Below, piece after piece: positions 33,359-41,326 of a stretch of 64,000 nucleotides of DNA. The DNA comes from Thermohalobaculum sp038534135. Its GTDB lineage: Bacteria; Pseudomonadota; Alphaproteobacteria; Rhodobacterales; Rhodobacteraceae. Every line of letters begins with the position of its first letter. Within the stretch, counting starts at the first letter, position 1. The DNA lies in the NCBI GenBank assembly GCA_038534135.1, contig JBCAXJ010000015.1, positions 17,913 to 81,912 on the forward strand, read 5' to 3'. The translations under genes and the position numbers were made by a program. The notes under the pieces were generated by a model. That model did no database searches and was not told the origin of the DNA. It saw nothing but the letters and a program-made list of their open reading frames with translations.

Positions 33359-35875
33359 TCAGGCGTCAGCGTTTTCGAACAGATGCCGGTTCTGCACGAC
33401 CCACGATTGCGGACCGAAGTGTCGGTTGTCCGGATCTTCCTGCACCGATTCCATCATCGCGGTTTCGACGGCCAGGATCTCCGGCCCGAGAAACTCCATC
33501 AACCGATCCTTGCGATCGCCCTGCCCTGAGCGGTCCCAGAAGAGGGATAGGTGTTCGATGCGTTGCGTCGTATAGGGATGCTCCATCAGGCCGAGCGAGA
33601 CCATGATCGCCACGGCGCGGAATTCCAGGTCCGCCGCGCGCCGGAAGTCGTCCATCCGCGCAAACAGGATCGCGAGATTGTGCAGGTACTGCGACACGTC
33701 CGGATGACGTTCTCCCAATGCCTTCCGCGCCGTCTCAATCGCCTGCTCTTTCAGGTCCTGCGCCTGTTGGCGGCGATGGGCCTGACCCGGTTGTTCGGCC
33801 CAGTCATCATAGAGCGCGCCGAGGGCGTTGAGACCACCAGCGACGTCATATGTGCCATCATTTTCTTGCAACTTTCCGATCTGCAACGCCCGAACGAACA
33901 GCGGTTCGGCTTTGTCGAATTGCTGTTGCTTCCAATAGACCTCACCAAGATTGTTGAGCCGGATAGCGATCTTGGGATGCTCCGGGCCGAGAAGATCTTC
34001 CTCGATCTCAAGCACCGTCAGAAATCCGCGCTCCGCCTCGTCATATCTTCCGGCATCCGTGTATCGACCGGAGAGGTTTGAGAGCCGGGTGCAAAATACC
34101 TCACTGCGTTCGCCGTGAGTTTCCCGCGCCAGTTCCACATTTGGTTCCATCAGCGCGATGGCGCCATCCGTGTCACCGCGTGCATACCGAAACGTTCCAG
34201 CCTGATTCAACAACCGGCCCAGGTTTCGACCGGGTTCGCCTTGCCTCGGGCCATGCTGCGCGAGTTCGACGGCATGCGGTAGCAGCCGCGCGGCCAGTTC
34301 CCAGGTAGACGGTTGGGTCGGATTCTGTGGAAACACCGCGTTCACCATCCCTGTCGCATAGGCGTCCCAGCCTTCAATGCCTTCCTCCGTCTGCCATTCG
34401 CGCAGCACCGATTGCACGACGCGGTGGGTGATCAGGGTCTGACCCGCCAGCAAATCCTCGCCGAGGCGCAACAGTGATGCCGTCTGGGTCTCGGCGATCA
34501 AGTCACCGCGCTCGATCTCGTCCCGCAGCTTCTCGCCCAACGGGTCCGGGATGAACTCGGGCGCATCTATGGCGCACTGGACAATCAGGTTGACGTCCGC
34601 CCCGTCCGGCGACAGCCAGGACAGCAGGCACATCAGGTCTCGCGCAGGCTGTGAAAGCGCCTCGACGCTGATCAGCAGCGACGCATAGACGGTGTCAGGA
34701 TAGTTGCCTGCTGCGCCGGCGATACGTGGGCGCTTCAGCATATCCTGCAAGCGATCAATGTACGTGCCGAACGGCACCCCGCCCTTGCGCAGGAAGGCCG
34801 CCGCCTGATCCAGCGCCAGCGGCAGACCGTCGAGCTTTTCGGCCAGCGCCTCGGCCCCGGCGCGGTCGTTGCGCCCGGTTTCGTCCAGCAGGAACTTGAC
34901 CGAGGTCTCGATGTCCCATTTGTCCAGCGATTGCGTCTGCGCGAGATCGCCGAAATCCTGGTGCCGCGAGGTGATGAGCACCCGCGCCGATCCGGCGGGC
35001 AACCAGTCGCGCACCGAATCAGGGTCCGGCACGTTGTCGTAGATGACCAGCCACGGGGTCGGGCGCGCGCCCAGCCAGGACAGGACCGCGCGCGCCTGAT
35101 CCGGCAGGCTTTCGGGCTGCGGGATCGGCTCGCCGATGTTCAGCGCGTTCCAGACCGGTGCGAGATCGGCGAGGCCCTGTTGTACGCCGCCCTCGGCATT
35201 CACCCACCAGACGCCGCCATAGCGGCCCTTGGTCCCGAAGCGGTGGGCGTACTCTGCCGCGAGCGTGGTCTTGCCGATGCCGCCGAGGCCCGAGATCGCC
35301 TGCGTCACCGCCGCGTTCTGGCCCCGGGACAGCGCCTGATGCAGGGCGGTCAGGTCCGCGGTGCGTCCGGTGAAGCCGGGCAGGCGGGGCCGACCGACGC
35401 GGAACACGTCCGGGTGGGCATCGGCGCGGCGCTGGCCCTCGTGCCTGCGGCGCTGGGTATCGCTGGTCAGGTCGGCGAGGATCTGCGCGATGGCCGCGCC
35501 CTGCGTCATGCCGTTGACGTCGATGCGGGCCAGCGGGGCGTAGAGCGAGGAGTAGTCGCAGGCGCGGATGGTGACGGGGACGAGCTTGCCCTGCGCGCCA
35601 TCGATATCGGCCCAGAAGGCCGCCGCGCGCTCGACTTCGGAATAGGGGGCCTCGGGCTTGAAATAGTCAGGTGAACAGAGCGCGATGACGCGGGTCGACG
35701 CCGTCAGGGCGCGGTCCATCCAGATCGGGATGTTGCCGCCCAGGCCCATGTCGCGCCCGGCGAAGTAATGGGAGATGTCCGCGTCGTCGAGCGCCGTGCT
35801 GAGCGCCTGTGCAAACGCGCGGTCCTGCGAGTTGTAGCTGATGAAGTACTCACGCGTATCAAACGTCTCGGTCAC
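33359..35875 (-). CDS. TIR-NB-ARC-TPR protein (STAND ATPase, putative immune sensor)
   Basis: 838 residues in three parts. Residues 8-125 form a TIR domain (YFISYNSQDRAFAQALSTAL, then IALCSPDYFKPEAPYSEVER); E80 or E82 would be the NAD-cleaving Glu. Residues 165-480 form an NB-ARC module with Walker A GLGGIGKTT (196-204), Walker B-like PWLVIYDNV and GLPLAL. Residues 540-800 hold TPR-like repeats (NNLGEVYWKQQQFDKAEPLF, YLHNLAILFARMDDFRRAAD). This is the layout of plant NLR-like STAND sensors; bacterial relatives act in phage defence by NAD depletion, but a signalling role is possible. It stands alone, 45 bp after trmJ, with no partner effector gene. Confidence 0.88.
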   Translation of the reverse strand: MTETFDTREYFISYNSQDRAFAQALSTALDDADISHYFAGRDMGLGGNIPIWMDRALTASTRVIALCSPDYFKPEAPYSEVERAAAFWADIDGAQGKLVPVTIRACDYSSLYAPLARIDVNGMTQGAAIAQILADLTSDTQRRRHEGQRRADAHPDVFRVGRPRLPGFTGRTADLTALHQALSRGQNAAVTQAISGLGGIGKTTLAAEYAHRFGTKGRYGGVWWVNAEGGVQQGLADLAPVWNALNIGEPIPQPESLPDQARAVLSWLGARPTPWLVIYDNVPDPDSVRDWLPAGSARVLITSRHQDFGDLAQTQSLDKWDIETSVKFLLDETGRNDRAGAEALAEKLDGLPLALDQAAAFLRKGGVPFGTYIDRLQDMLKRPRIAGAAGNYPDTVYASLLISVEALSQPARDLMCLLSWLSPDGADVNLIVQCAIDAPEFIPDPLGEKLRDEIERGDLIAETQTASLLRLGEDLLAGQTLITHRVVQSVLREWQTEEGIEGWDAYATGMVNAVFPQNPTQPSTWELAARLLPHAVELAQHGPRQGEPGRNLGRLLNQAGTFRYARGDTDGAIALMEPNVELARETHGERSEVFCTRLSNLSGRYTDAGRYDEAERGFLTVLEIEEDLLGPEHPKIAIRLNNLGEVYWKQQQFDKAEPLFVRALQIGKLQENDGTYDVAGGLNALGALYDDWAEQPGQAHRRQQAQDLKEQAIETARKALGERHPDVSQYLHNLAILFARMDDFRRAADLEFRAVAIMVSLGLMEHPYTTQRIEHLSLFWDRSGQGDRKDRLMEFLGPEILAVETAMMESVQEDPDNRHFGPQSWVVQNRHLFENADA

Positions 35876-35920
35876 GCCACCCTCCCGGTCGTCGAGAGTC
35901 TATCACTCAACCGCAGGAGT

Positions 35921-36694
35921 TCAACGGTTTCGGCGTGGCCCGTCGGCCAGTGCGCGGATCACGCCCCAGAGGGTGCGGACGTCCGGATCGGTCAGCGCGG
36001 CGCGACGCAGCAGGTTCTCCAGCGAGGCGGTCATGGCGGGCTTCTTGTTGTCCGGGAAAAAGAACCCTGCACGGTCCAGTTCGGTTTCTAAGTATTCGAA
36101 GAGCTTGCCAACCGCTTGGGCATTGGCCGGGTCGATCTGCTCGCCTTCGAGGCGTTCGGGCGGCGTGTTATCGCCCTGGCGGCGCCATTCATAGGCCATC
36201 AGCAACACGGTCTGCGCAAGGTTCAGCGAGGCAAAAGCAGGGTTCACCGGGACCGAGATGATTGCGTCGGCAAGGACGACATCGGCATTCTCGAGCCCTG
36301 CGCGTTCCGGACCGAACAGGACGGCGACCTTGCGCCCGGCGTCGATGTGGCCGCGCGCCTCGACCATTGCCGCTTCTGGCGTCAGCACGCGCTTGGTCAT
36401 CTCGCGGGTCCGAGCTGTGGTGGCGTAGATCACCTGCGCATCGGCAACAGCCTCGGCAGTGGTCGGGAAGATCCGGGCGTCGTCCAGCAACGCCCCGGCC
36501 CCCGACGCCATCGCCACGGCGGCAGGGTTCGGCCAGCCGTCACGGGGATCGACGATGCGGATCCGGCGCAGGCCGAAGTTCCACATGCCGCGGGCGGCCG
36601 CACCGATGTTCTCGCCCATCTGTGGGCGGACGAGCACGACATATGGCCCGTCCGGCGTCCAGACGGCTGGGTTGGAGTAATCCGTTCCGGACAT
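35921..36694 (-). CDS. trmJ: SpoU/TrmJ-type tRNA or rRNA methyltransferase
   Basis: 257 residues with the SPOUT knot fold. Visible blocks: VVLVRPQMGENIGAAARGMWN, LRRIRIVDPRDGWPN, KVAVLFGPERAGLENADV and VPVNPAFASLNLAQTVLLMAYEW. These match TrmJ, which 2'-O-methylates tRNA position 32, although the exact target is inferred. The start MSGTDYSNPAVWTPDG at 36694 is preferred over the in-frame upstream codons. It lies 36 bp downstream of the peroxiredoxin gene. Confidence 0.87.
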   Translation of the reverse strand: MSGTDYSNPAVWTPDGPYVVLVRPQMGENIGAAARGMWNFGLRRIRIVDPRDGWPNPAAVAMASGAGALLDDARIFPTTAEAVADAQVIYATTARTREMTKRVLTPEAAMVEARGHIDAGRKVAVLFGPERAGLENADVVLADAIISVPVNPAFASLNLAQTVLLMAYEWRRQGDNTPPERLEGEQIDPANAQAVGKLFEYLETELDRAGFFFPDNKKPAMTASLENLLRRAALTDPDVRTLWGVIRALADGPRRNR

Positions 36695-36730
36695 TGATTG
36701 CCCGGGTGCGCCGCGCACACCCGGCGTGGA

Positions 36731-37219
36731 TCACATCTGTTCGAGCAGTTTCTCGGCCGAGGTCGCGTCCATCTCGCCGGGAGAGCCTTCCACGTTGATG
36801 GCCTTGACCACACCATCATCGACATAGGCCGAGAACCGCAGCAGGCGCGAGACGAGGCCGATGGCCGAGCCGTCCAGTTCCAGATCCATGCCCTTGGCCA
36901 GTTCCGAGCGCGAGTCGCCCAGGACGCGAATGCCGGCCTTGTCGGCGCCGGTGTGCGCGGCCCATTCTTTCATCACGAACGGGTCGTTGACCGACACGCA
37001 GATCACCTCGTCCGCGCCCTTGGCCTTCAGAGCATCCATCTGCCCAATGTAGCTTGGCATGTGCTTGTTCTGGCAGGTCGGCGTGTACGCGCCCGGCACG
37101 CCGAACAGCGCGATCTTCTTGCCACCGAACACGTCATCCGACGCAACGGCTCCAGGCCCTTCGGCCCCAAGTTCAAACAGGGTGACGGAGGGGATCTTCT
37201 CTCCAACGGCGATGGGCAT
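36731..37219 (-). CDS. Peroxiredoxin, Prx5/AhpE-like
   Basis: 162 residues, thioredoxin fold. The peroxidatic Cys is in FGVPGAYTPTCQNKHMPSYI, the Prx5 signature with P-T-x-x-C. It reduces peroxides with thiol or glutathione help. ICVSVNDPFVMKEWAAHTGA and VLGDSRSELAKGMDLELD are further family blocks. The start MPIAVGEKIPSVTL at 37219 fits homologues. Confidence 0.94.
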   Translation of the reverse strand: MPIAVGEKIPSVTLFELGAEGPGAVASDDVFGGKKIALFGVPGAYTPTCQNKHMPSYIGQMDALKAKGADEVICVSVNDPFVMKEWAAHTGADKAGIRVLGDSRSELAKGMDLELDGSAIGLVSRLLRFSAYVDDGVVKAINVEGSPGEMDATSAEKLLEQM

Positions 37220-37269
37220 GGCTTGTTCCTTCTGTCGCGATTTAGTCGTTGTTCTTACCACCCGCTCCC

Positions 37270-37315
37270 TGCCGCCTCCGACCGCTGGGCGGGTGGGTGG
37301 AGGGAGGAGGCGGCA
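37270..37315. other. Hairpin with G-quadruplex motif in its loop
   Basis: Arms TGCCGCCTCC (37270-37279) and GGAGGCGGCA (37306-37315). The loop contains GGGCGGGTGGGTGGAGGG (37287-37304), which is four G-triplets with 1, 1 and 4-base spacers on the plus strand. It lies between the SDR gene and peroxiredoxin, both minus strand. A structure of the same design is at 42547-42627. Confidence 0.6.
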
Positions 37316-37333
37316 TCGATCCGCAGGATCGAA

Positions 37334-38101
37334 TTACTTCGGACCCATCCGGATCGAACCATCCAGACGGATCACCTCGCCGTTCATATAGCCGGTTTCG
37401 GCGATGAAACAGACCAGTTTGGCAAATTCATCGGGATCGCCCAGGCGGACCGGGAAAGGCACCTGCTTTGCGAGACTGTCTTGTGCCTCGTCCGGCAGCC
37501 CGCGCAGCATCGGCGTTCCGAAGATCCCGGGCGCGATGGTCGCGACACGAATGCCATTCCGCGCCAGATCACGCGCCGCAGGCAAGGTCATCGCCGCAAC
37601 CCCACCTTTCGACGAAGCATAGGCCGTTTGTCCGATCTGCCCGTCAAAGGCCGCGACCGAGGCTGTGTTCACGACAACCCCCCTGCACTGGTCATCGTCA
37701 ACCGGATCTGCCTGCGACATGATCCAGGCCGCTTTCGACATCACCCGCATCGTGCCAATCAAGTTGATCTGAATGACCTGCTCGAAGTGCGCCATGTCAA
37801 TCGCGCCGTCACGTCCGATCGTTTTCTGAGGCGTGCCGACACCGGCGCAGTTCACGACAATGCGGGGTGTACCATGGACCTCGGCAGCTTTTGCAAGTGC
37901 TGCATCCACACTCTGATCGGACGTAACGTTGCACTCAGCGAAGGCTCCGCCGAGTTCGGCCGCGACCGCCTCACCACGCGCCGTGTTCATGTCGAGCAGC
38001 GTCACTTTCGCGCCGCGAGCCGTCAGTGCGCGCGCGGTTGCCTCACCAAGCCCACTGGCGCCGCCAGTGATGACGGCTGGCGTGTTTTCTCCGATTTGCA
38101 T
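37334..38101 (-). CDS. SDR family oxidoreductase, 3-hydroxyacyl-CoA dehydrogenase-like
   Basis: 255 residues with the classical SDR fold. The NAD motif VITGGASGLGEATARAL is at residues 9-25, NCAGVG is the core strand, and the catalytic Tyr and Lys are in AYASSKGGV. LDMNTARGE after the second strand predicts NAD over NADP. The sequence recalls type 10 (HSD17B10-like) 3-hydroxyacyl-CoA dehydrogenases, so a beta-oxidation role is likely but not proven. Confidence 0.88.
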   Translation of the reverse strand: MQIGENTPAVITGGASGLGEATARALTARGAKVTLLDMNTARGEAVAAELGGAFAECNVTSDQSVDAALAKAAEVHGTPRIVVNCAGVGTPQKTIGRDGAIDMAHFEQVIQINLIGTMRVMSKAAWIMSQADPVDDDQCRGVVVNTASVAAFDGQIGQTAYASSKGGVAAMTLPAARDLARNGIRVATIAPGIFGTPMLRGLPDEAQDSLAKQVPFPVRLGDPDEFAKLVCFIAETGYMNGEVIRLDGSIRMGPK

Positions 38102-38128
38102 GGTGCCTCCCTGGATCTGCGCCGATGC

Positions 38129-38731
38129 TTAATCCGCATCCGCGTTCGATCCAAGACCGGCATTGCCGTTGTCTTGGAAAATCATGATCCGGGTGTCGCC
38201 ATAGGTGCGTTCGTCTTCGAGAGTCAGATCTGGCAGAGTATCGATCTCGGCCTCACTTGTTTCCTCCAGAATGATCAGTGCGCCGGGTGCGATCCAGCCA
38301 CCAGCGCGCGCCGAGGCGATGGCAGCGACGCCGAGACCTTTGCCATAGGGTGGGTCAGCAAAAACCAGATCGAAAGGATCGCCCCGGCAAGGCCCCAGAC
38401 GCGTTGCATCGCGACGCCAGAGCTTGGTCTGACCGATCACCCCCAACGCTTCGATGTTCTGCCGGATCAGACCGCGCGCCGCCGCACCGTCATCGATGAA
38501 CACAGCGCGTGCAGCACCCCGCGATAACGCCTCGAACCCAAGCGCCCCGGTCCCTGCGAACAAGTCTAACACGCGCATCCCCGCGATGTCGCGGTAACCT
38601 CCATGGGCCAGAAGGTTGAAAAGGCTCTCACGCACCCGGTCCGAGGTCGGACGCAGATGGGCACTGCCGCCCCCTTGCGCACCGGGGGCCACGAGACGCG
38701 TACCTTTGAACCTGCCGCCGATGATACGCAT
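38129..38731 (-). CDS. rsmD: 16S rRNA guanine-966 N2-methyltransferase
   Basis: 200 residues. The family N-terminus MRIIGGRFKGTRLVAPG and RPTSDRVRESLFNLLAHG are present, with SAM motif VLDLFAGTGALGFEALSRGA and the amino-methyltransferase motif LVFADPPYGKGL (D-P-P-Y). It methylates m2G966 during 30S assembly. 27 bp upstream of the SDR gene. Confidence 0.96.
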   Translation of the reverse strand: MRIIGGRFKGTRLVAPGAQGGGSAHLRPTSDRVRESLFNLLAHGGYRDIAGMRVLDLFAGTGALGFEALSRGAARAVFIDDGAAARGLIRQNIEALGVIGQTKLWRRDATRLGPCRGDPFDLVFADPPYGKGLGVAAIASARAGGWIAPGALIILEETSEAEIDTLPDLTLEDERTYGDTRIMIFQDNGNAGLGSNADAD

Positions 38732-38766
38732 GGGTTTCCTTCATCCACAGGGAGCGCTCGGGCACC

Positions 38767-39096
38767 CTATCGCAACGTTTTCTCGAATTGCACCCGGTCG
38801 AAACCGTCGTCCTCGCAGCATGTTGTCTCTGTACATCCGAGATGGGCGTTCATACGCTGATTCTCGACGATCGTGCCGTGGGCGCAGAGACGGATGAGCG
38901 GATGACTCCGCTGCCGGGCCTCGACTTTGGCGTGCTTGATCAGGCGGCGGTAAACGCGTCTGCCTTGCGCTTCCGGGGCAACGACAACGTGTCCGAGCAT
39001 CGGGCCAACCGGTTGACCGACAAGGGTTATCATGCCCAACACCGCTTCGTCATCTGCGAAGACCCTGCAACGCCTGTGGGCGATCCGTTTCGGACA
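38767..39096 (-). pseudogene. Truncated, diverged GNAT acetyltransferase copy
   Basis: About 109 residues aligning with the C-terminal three quarters of the intact GNAT at 40846-41292: VLGMITLVGQPVGPMLGHV against VLGMIILVDQPDALMLENV, VVAPEAQGRR against VAVAPEAQGRG, GTIVENQRMNAHLGC against ATMVENQRMYARLGY, and the same end FDRVQFEKTLR. The first 36 or so residues are missing, and Cys and Arg substitutions hit the acetyl-CoA loop (RRVYRRL for RGVGRRL). Probably a decayed duplicate. Confidence 0.75.
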
Positions 39097-39374
39097 TTCG
39101 CGTCGTAGGCTTGAGGTATTCCCCCCACAAACAGAACAACAGAATTTAAAAATGACCATCAGGAAGTTCCACTTCCATTCACGACTTGACTCTTGTGCTG
39201 AGGGCGCCTTAGCTTTTGTCTGGGGAGTACCGTCTAGGCTTGAATACCTAAACTAATGATGGACATGTGCCTGATCTGGCATGTTCCATTATGACGTGCG
39301 CTGTTTCAATCACAGAACTGCGCTCCAATTATAATAAAAGAATACTTCGTGAACCTGTATTTGGGAGTGGAATC

Positions 39375-40661
39375 ATGCCGGTTCGGCTGAGAGATTTTCA
39401 TAACGACGAGCTAAAATATGTTGGCAGTGACAAAGCCAGGTCGGTTGCTACGAAGCTTGCCAAGTATATAGCGATGGATAAAGCTGGAGATGAAGCTGAA
39501 TCTGCGGGCAGCGCCACTGCAAGCGAATCTGAATATAGCAGTGAAGGCGATATCATCAATAACAACGGGTTGGGCAACTTGTTGGCCGACTTGGTGATGG
39601 ACGAACTTGACCACCCAAATCAGAAGTACACAATTTCCGATGCGGCGCTTCGAGACATCAAAAATGCAAACATACCGATTGAAAGGGCCATAGCTTTCGT
39701 ACCGTATCTCGGCGCGATCAAAACAGCATTTGGAATAGTAATGGATGCGTGGAAAATCGGATGCAATGAGACGAAGGTACACAGCCTCGGAAACCTGACA
39801 AAAGGAGAATGCGCAGATCCGTTAATTTTTGATTCTATCTGCGGAATCGTCACACTGACCATCGCGCACGACAAACACAAAGCTGCTAAGAATGCCGCCC
39901 TGGCCGTGCTTACTGGTACACGGTTCGCAGTGAATGCGCCTGGAGTCTCTCTCGCACTTGGCGCCGCCCAGCTCGCGGTTGAAATTGCTGCAGACTTGGC
40001 ACTGATCACATTTTACATGAAGCAAGTCCAACGCGCCAACAAACAGTTGAAAAAACCAGCTGTCAGAACTTGGGAATATAGACGAATAAAGAGGGCTCCG
40101 CTACTTGGTGCTCTCGTAATCGCCAGCGCCACGCGGCGACGCGATATTTTTCCTGGGCATAGATGGCGAGAAGGAACCCGTCTGGGATCATGGCGGATGC
40201 ATAAAACAGAACCGTACAAACACTTGGGGGCTGCTCTGGAGTTGACGGACCAAATATTAGAATGGCCAATCGAATTTCCCATTGATACTAGTCGTTTTAA
40301 TGTAGATCTAAATTCGGAGACACCTTCTCCACCTCCACTATCAGCTAGTTCCAGTTCTTCCAGTTCTTCCAGTTCATCCAGTTCATCCAGTTCATCCGGA
40401 GGAAGCCCCCCACCCGTGCGCACTTCTACGCCAGTGCCGAAACCGAAGAAGAAGAAAGGCAAGAAACCTGCAGCTCGTGAAGAATCTGAAAGCGAAGATG
40501 AATTGAGCGATGCTGGTCCCGATTCCGAGCCAGGGTCGCCCATACCAGTCAGACGTCAGAATGGGAACATGGTCTATGCCGATGGACTAACCATGAACAC
40601 CCTGTTTGACGGGGACAAATTTATGAGGCTCCAGGATTGGAAGGCTCATAGCTTGTTTTGA
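39375..40661 (+). CDS. Orphan protein with poly-Ser linker, low-GC island gene
   Basis: About 428 residues. I do not recognise it. Visible layout: polar N-terminus with acidic Ser/Glu-rich stretch (residues 36-58); hydrophobic helices near 104-127 (AIAFVPYLGAIKTAFGIVMD) and 172-216 (NAALAVLTGTRFAVNAPGVS, then ALGAAQLAVEIAADLALITF); a 17-residue Ser run at 325-341; a Pro and Lys-rich stretch (PKPKKKKGKKP); an acidic stretch (ESESEDELSD); and a short conserved-looking end (NMVYADGLTMNTLFDGDKFM). GGGAGTGG lies 4 bases before the ATG at 39375. AT-rich codon use unlike the neighbours points to transfer. A membrane-acting effector or surface protein is possible, but that is a guess. Confidence 0.65.
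   Translation: MPVRLRDFHNDELKYVGSDKARSVATKLAKYIAMDKAGDEAESAGSATASESEYSSEGDIINNNGLGNLLADLVMDELDHPNQKYTISDAALRDIKNANIPIERAIAFVPYLGAIKTAFGIVMDAWKIGCNETKVHSLGNLTKGECADPLIFDSICGIVTLTIAHDKHKAAKNAALAVLTGTRFAVNAPGVSLALGAAQLAVEIAADLALITFYMKQVQRANKQLKKPAVRTWEYRRIKRAPLLGALVIASATRRRDIFPGHRWREGTRLGSWRMHKTEPYKHLGAALELTDQILEWPIEFPIDTSRFNVDLNSETPSPPPLSASSSSSSSSSSSSSSSSSGGSPPPVRTSTPVPKPKKKKGKKPAAREESESEDELSDAGPDSEPGSPIPVRRQNGNMVYADGLTMNTLFDGDKFMRLQDWKAHSLF
40347..40397 (+). repeat. 9-bp tandem repeat coding for poly-Ser
   Basis: AGTTCC followed by five 9-bp units: AGTTCTTCC twice (40353-40370) and AGTTCATCC three times (40371-40397). All codons are Ser. Such repeats can change length by slippage in 3-residue steps without breaking the frame. 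Confidence 0.9.
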
Positions 40662-40845
40662 CGCGAGGCTTCCGGTGCTGTCGATGGGGTTCCGCGTGAG
40701 GCTGCATTCTGGTTGGGCACGTTCAGGTAAGGTCGTTTGGGAGGTAGCAGGCCTCTGCACAACCCCGCGATGTTGGGCGTCTGCGGCCTGAGATGACGCA
40801 AATGGTAAGGATCGCCATCATTTCAACTTCGCATGGACAGGCGTT

Positions 40846-41292
40846 CTACTTCAGCGTCTTTTCAAACTGCACGCGGTCATAGCCTTCGTCTTCGCCGCGC
40901 ATGGTCTCGACATATCCCAGCCGCGCATACATGCGTTGGTTCTCGACCATTGTCGCATGGGTGTAGAGCCGGATGCGGGGATGACCCCGCCGCCGGGCCT
41001 CGGCTTCGGCATGATCGATGAGACGGCGCCCGACACCCCTGCCCTGAGCTTCGGGCGCGACGGCAACGTTCTCGAGCATCAGCGCGTCCGGCTGATCGAC
41101 CAGGATGATCATCCCGAGCACACGGTCGCCGTCAACGAGGACATCGGCGACACCTTCGGAAACCCGCGCTGGATAATCATCGAGCATCGGCATCGGAGGC
41201 TTGTCCATGCGTTCCGCCAAAGGGGCATACGCCGCCGCCACGATCCGCTGGATCGCATCGGCATCGATTGCCTTGGCTTTGCGGATGATCAT
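40846..41292 (-). CDS. GNAT family N-acetyltransferase
   Basis: 148 residues, intact. MIIRKAKAIDADAIQRIVAA starts strand and helix 1. The acetyl-CoA pyrophosphate loop is VAVAPEAQGRGVGRRLIDHA (Q/R-x-x-G-x-G/A type). HATMVENQRMYARLGYVET is motif B. Substrate unknown. It is 34 bp downstream of the class V aminotransferase gene on the same strand. A broken copy lies at 38767-39096 on the far side of the low-GC gene. Confidence 0.9.
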   Translation of the reverse strand: MIIRKAKAIDADAIQRIVAAAYAPLAERMDKPPMPMLDDYPARVSEGVADVLVDGDRVLGMIILVDQPDALMLENVAVAPEAQGRGVGRRLIDHAEAEARRRGHPRIRLYTHATMVENQRMYARLGYVETMRGEDEGYDRVQFEKTLK

Positions 41293-41326
41293 GTCCGACT
41301 CATGCGCAAGATGGATTGCCTTTTTC

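Noticed and set aside
36698..38527. A 609-codon open frame on the plus strand
   Set aside because: It runs antisense across peroxiredoxin, SDR and rsmD, each with clear family motifs; the translated product has no domain pattern.
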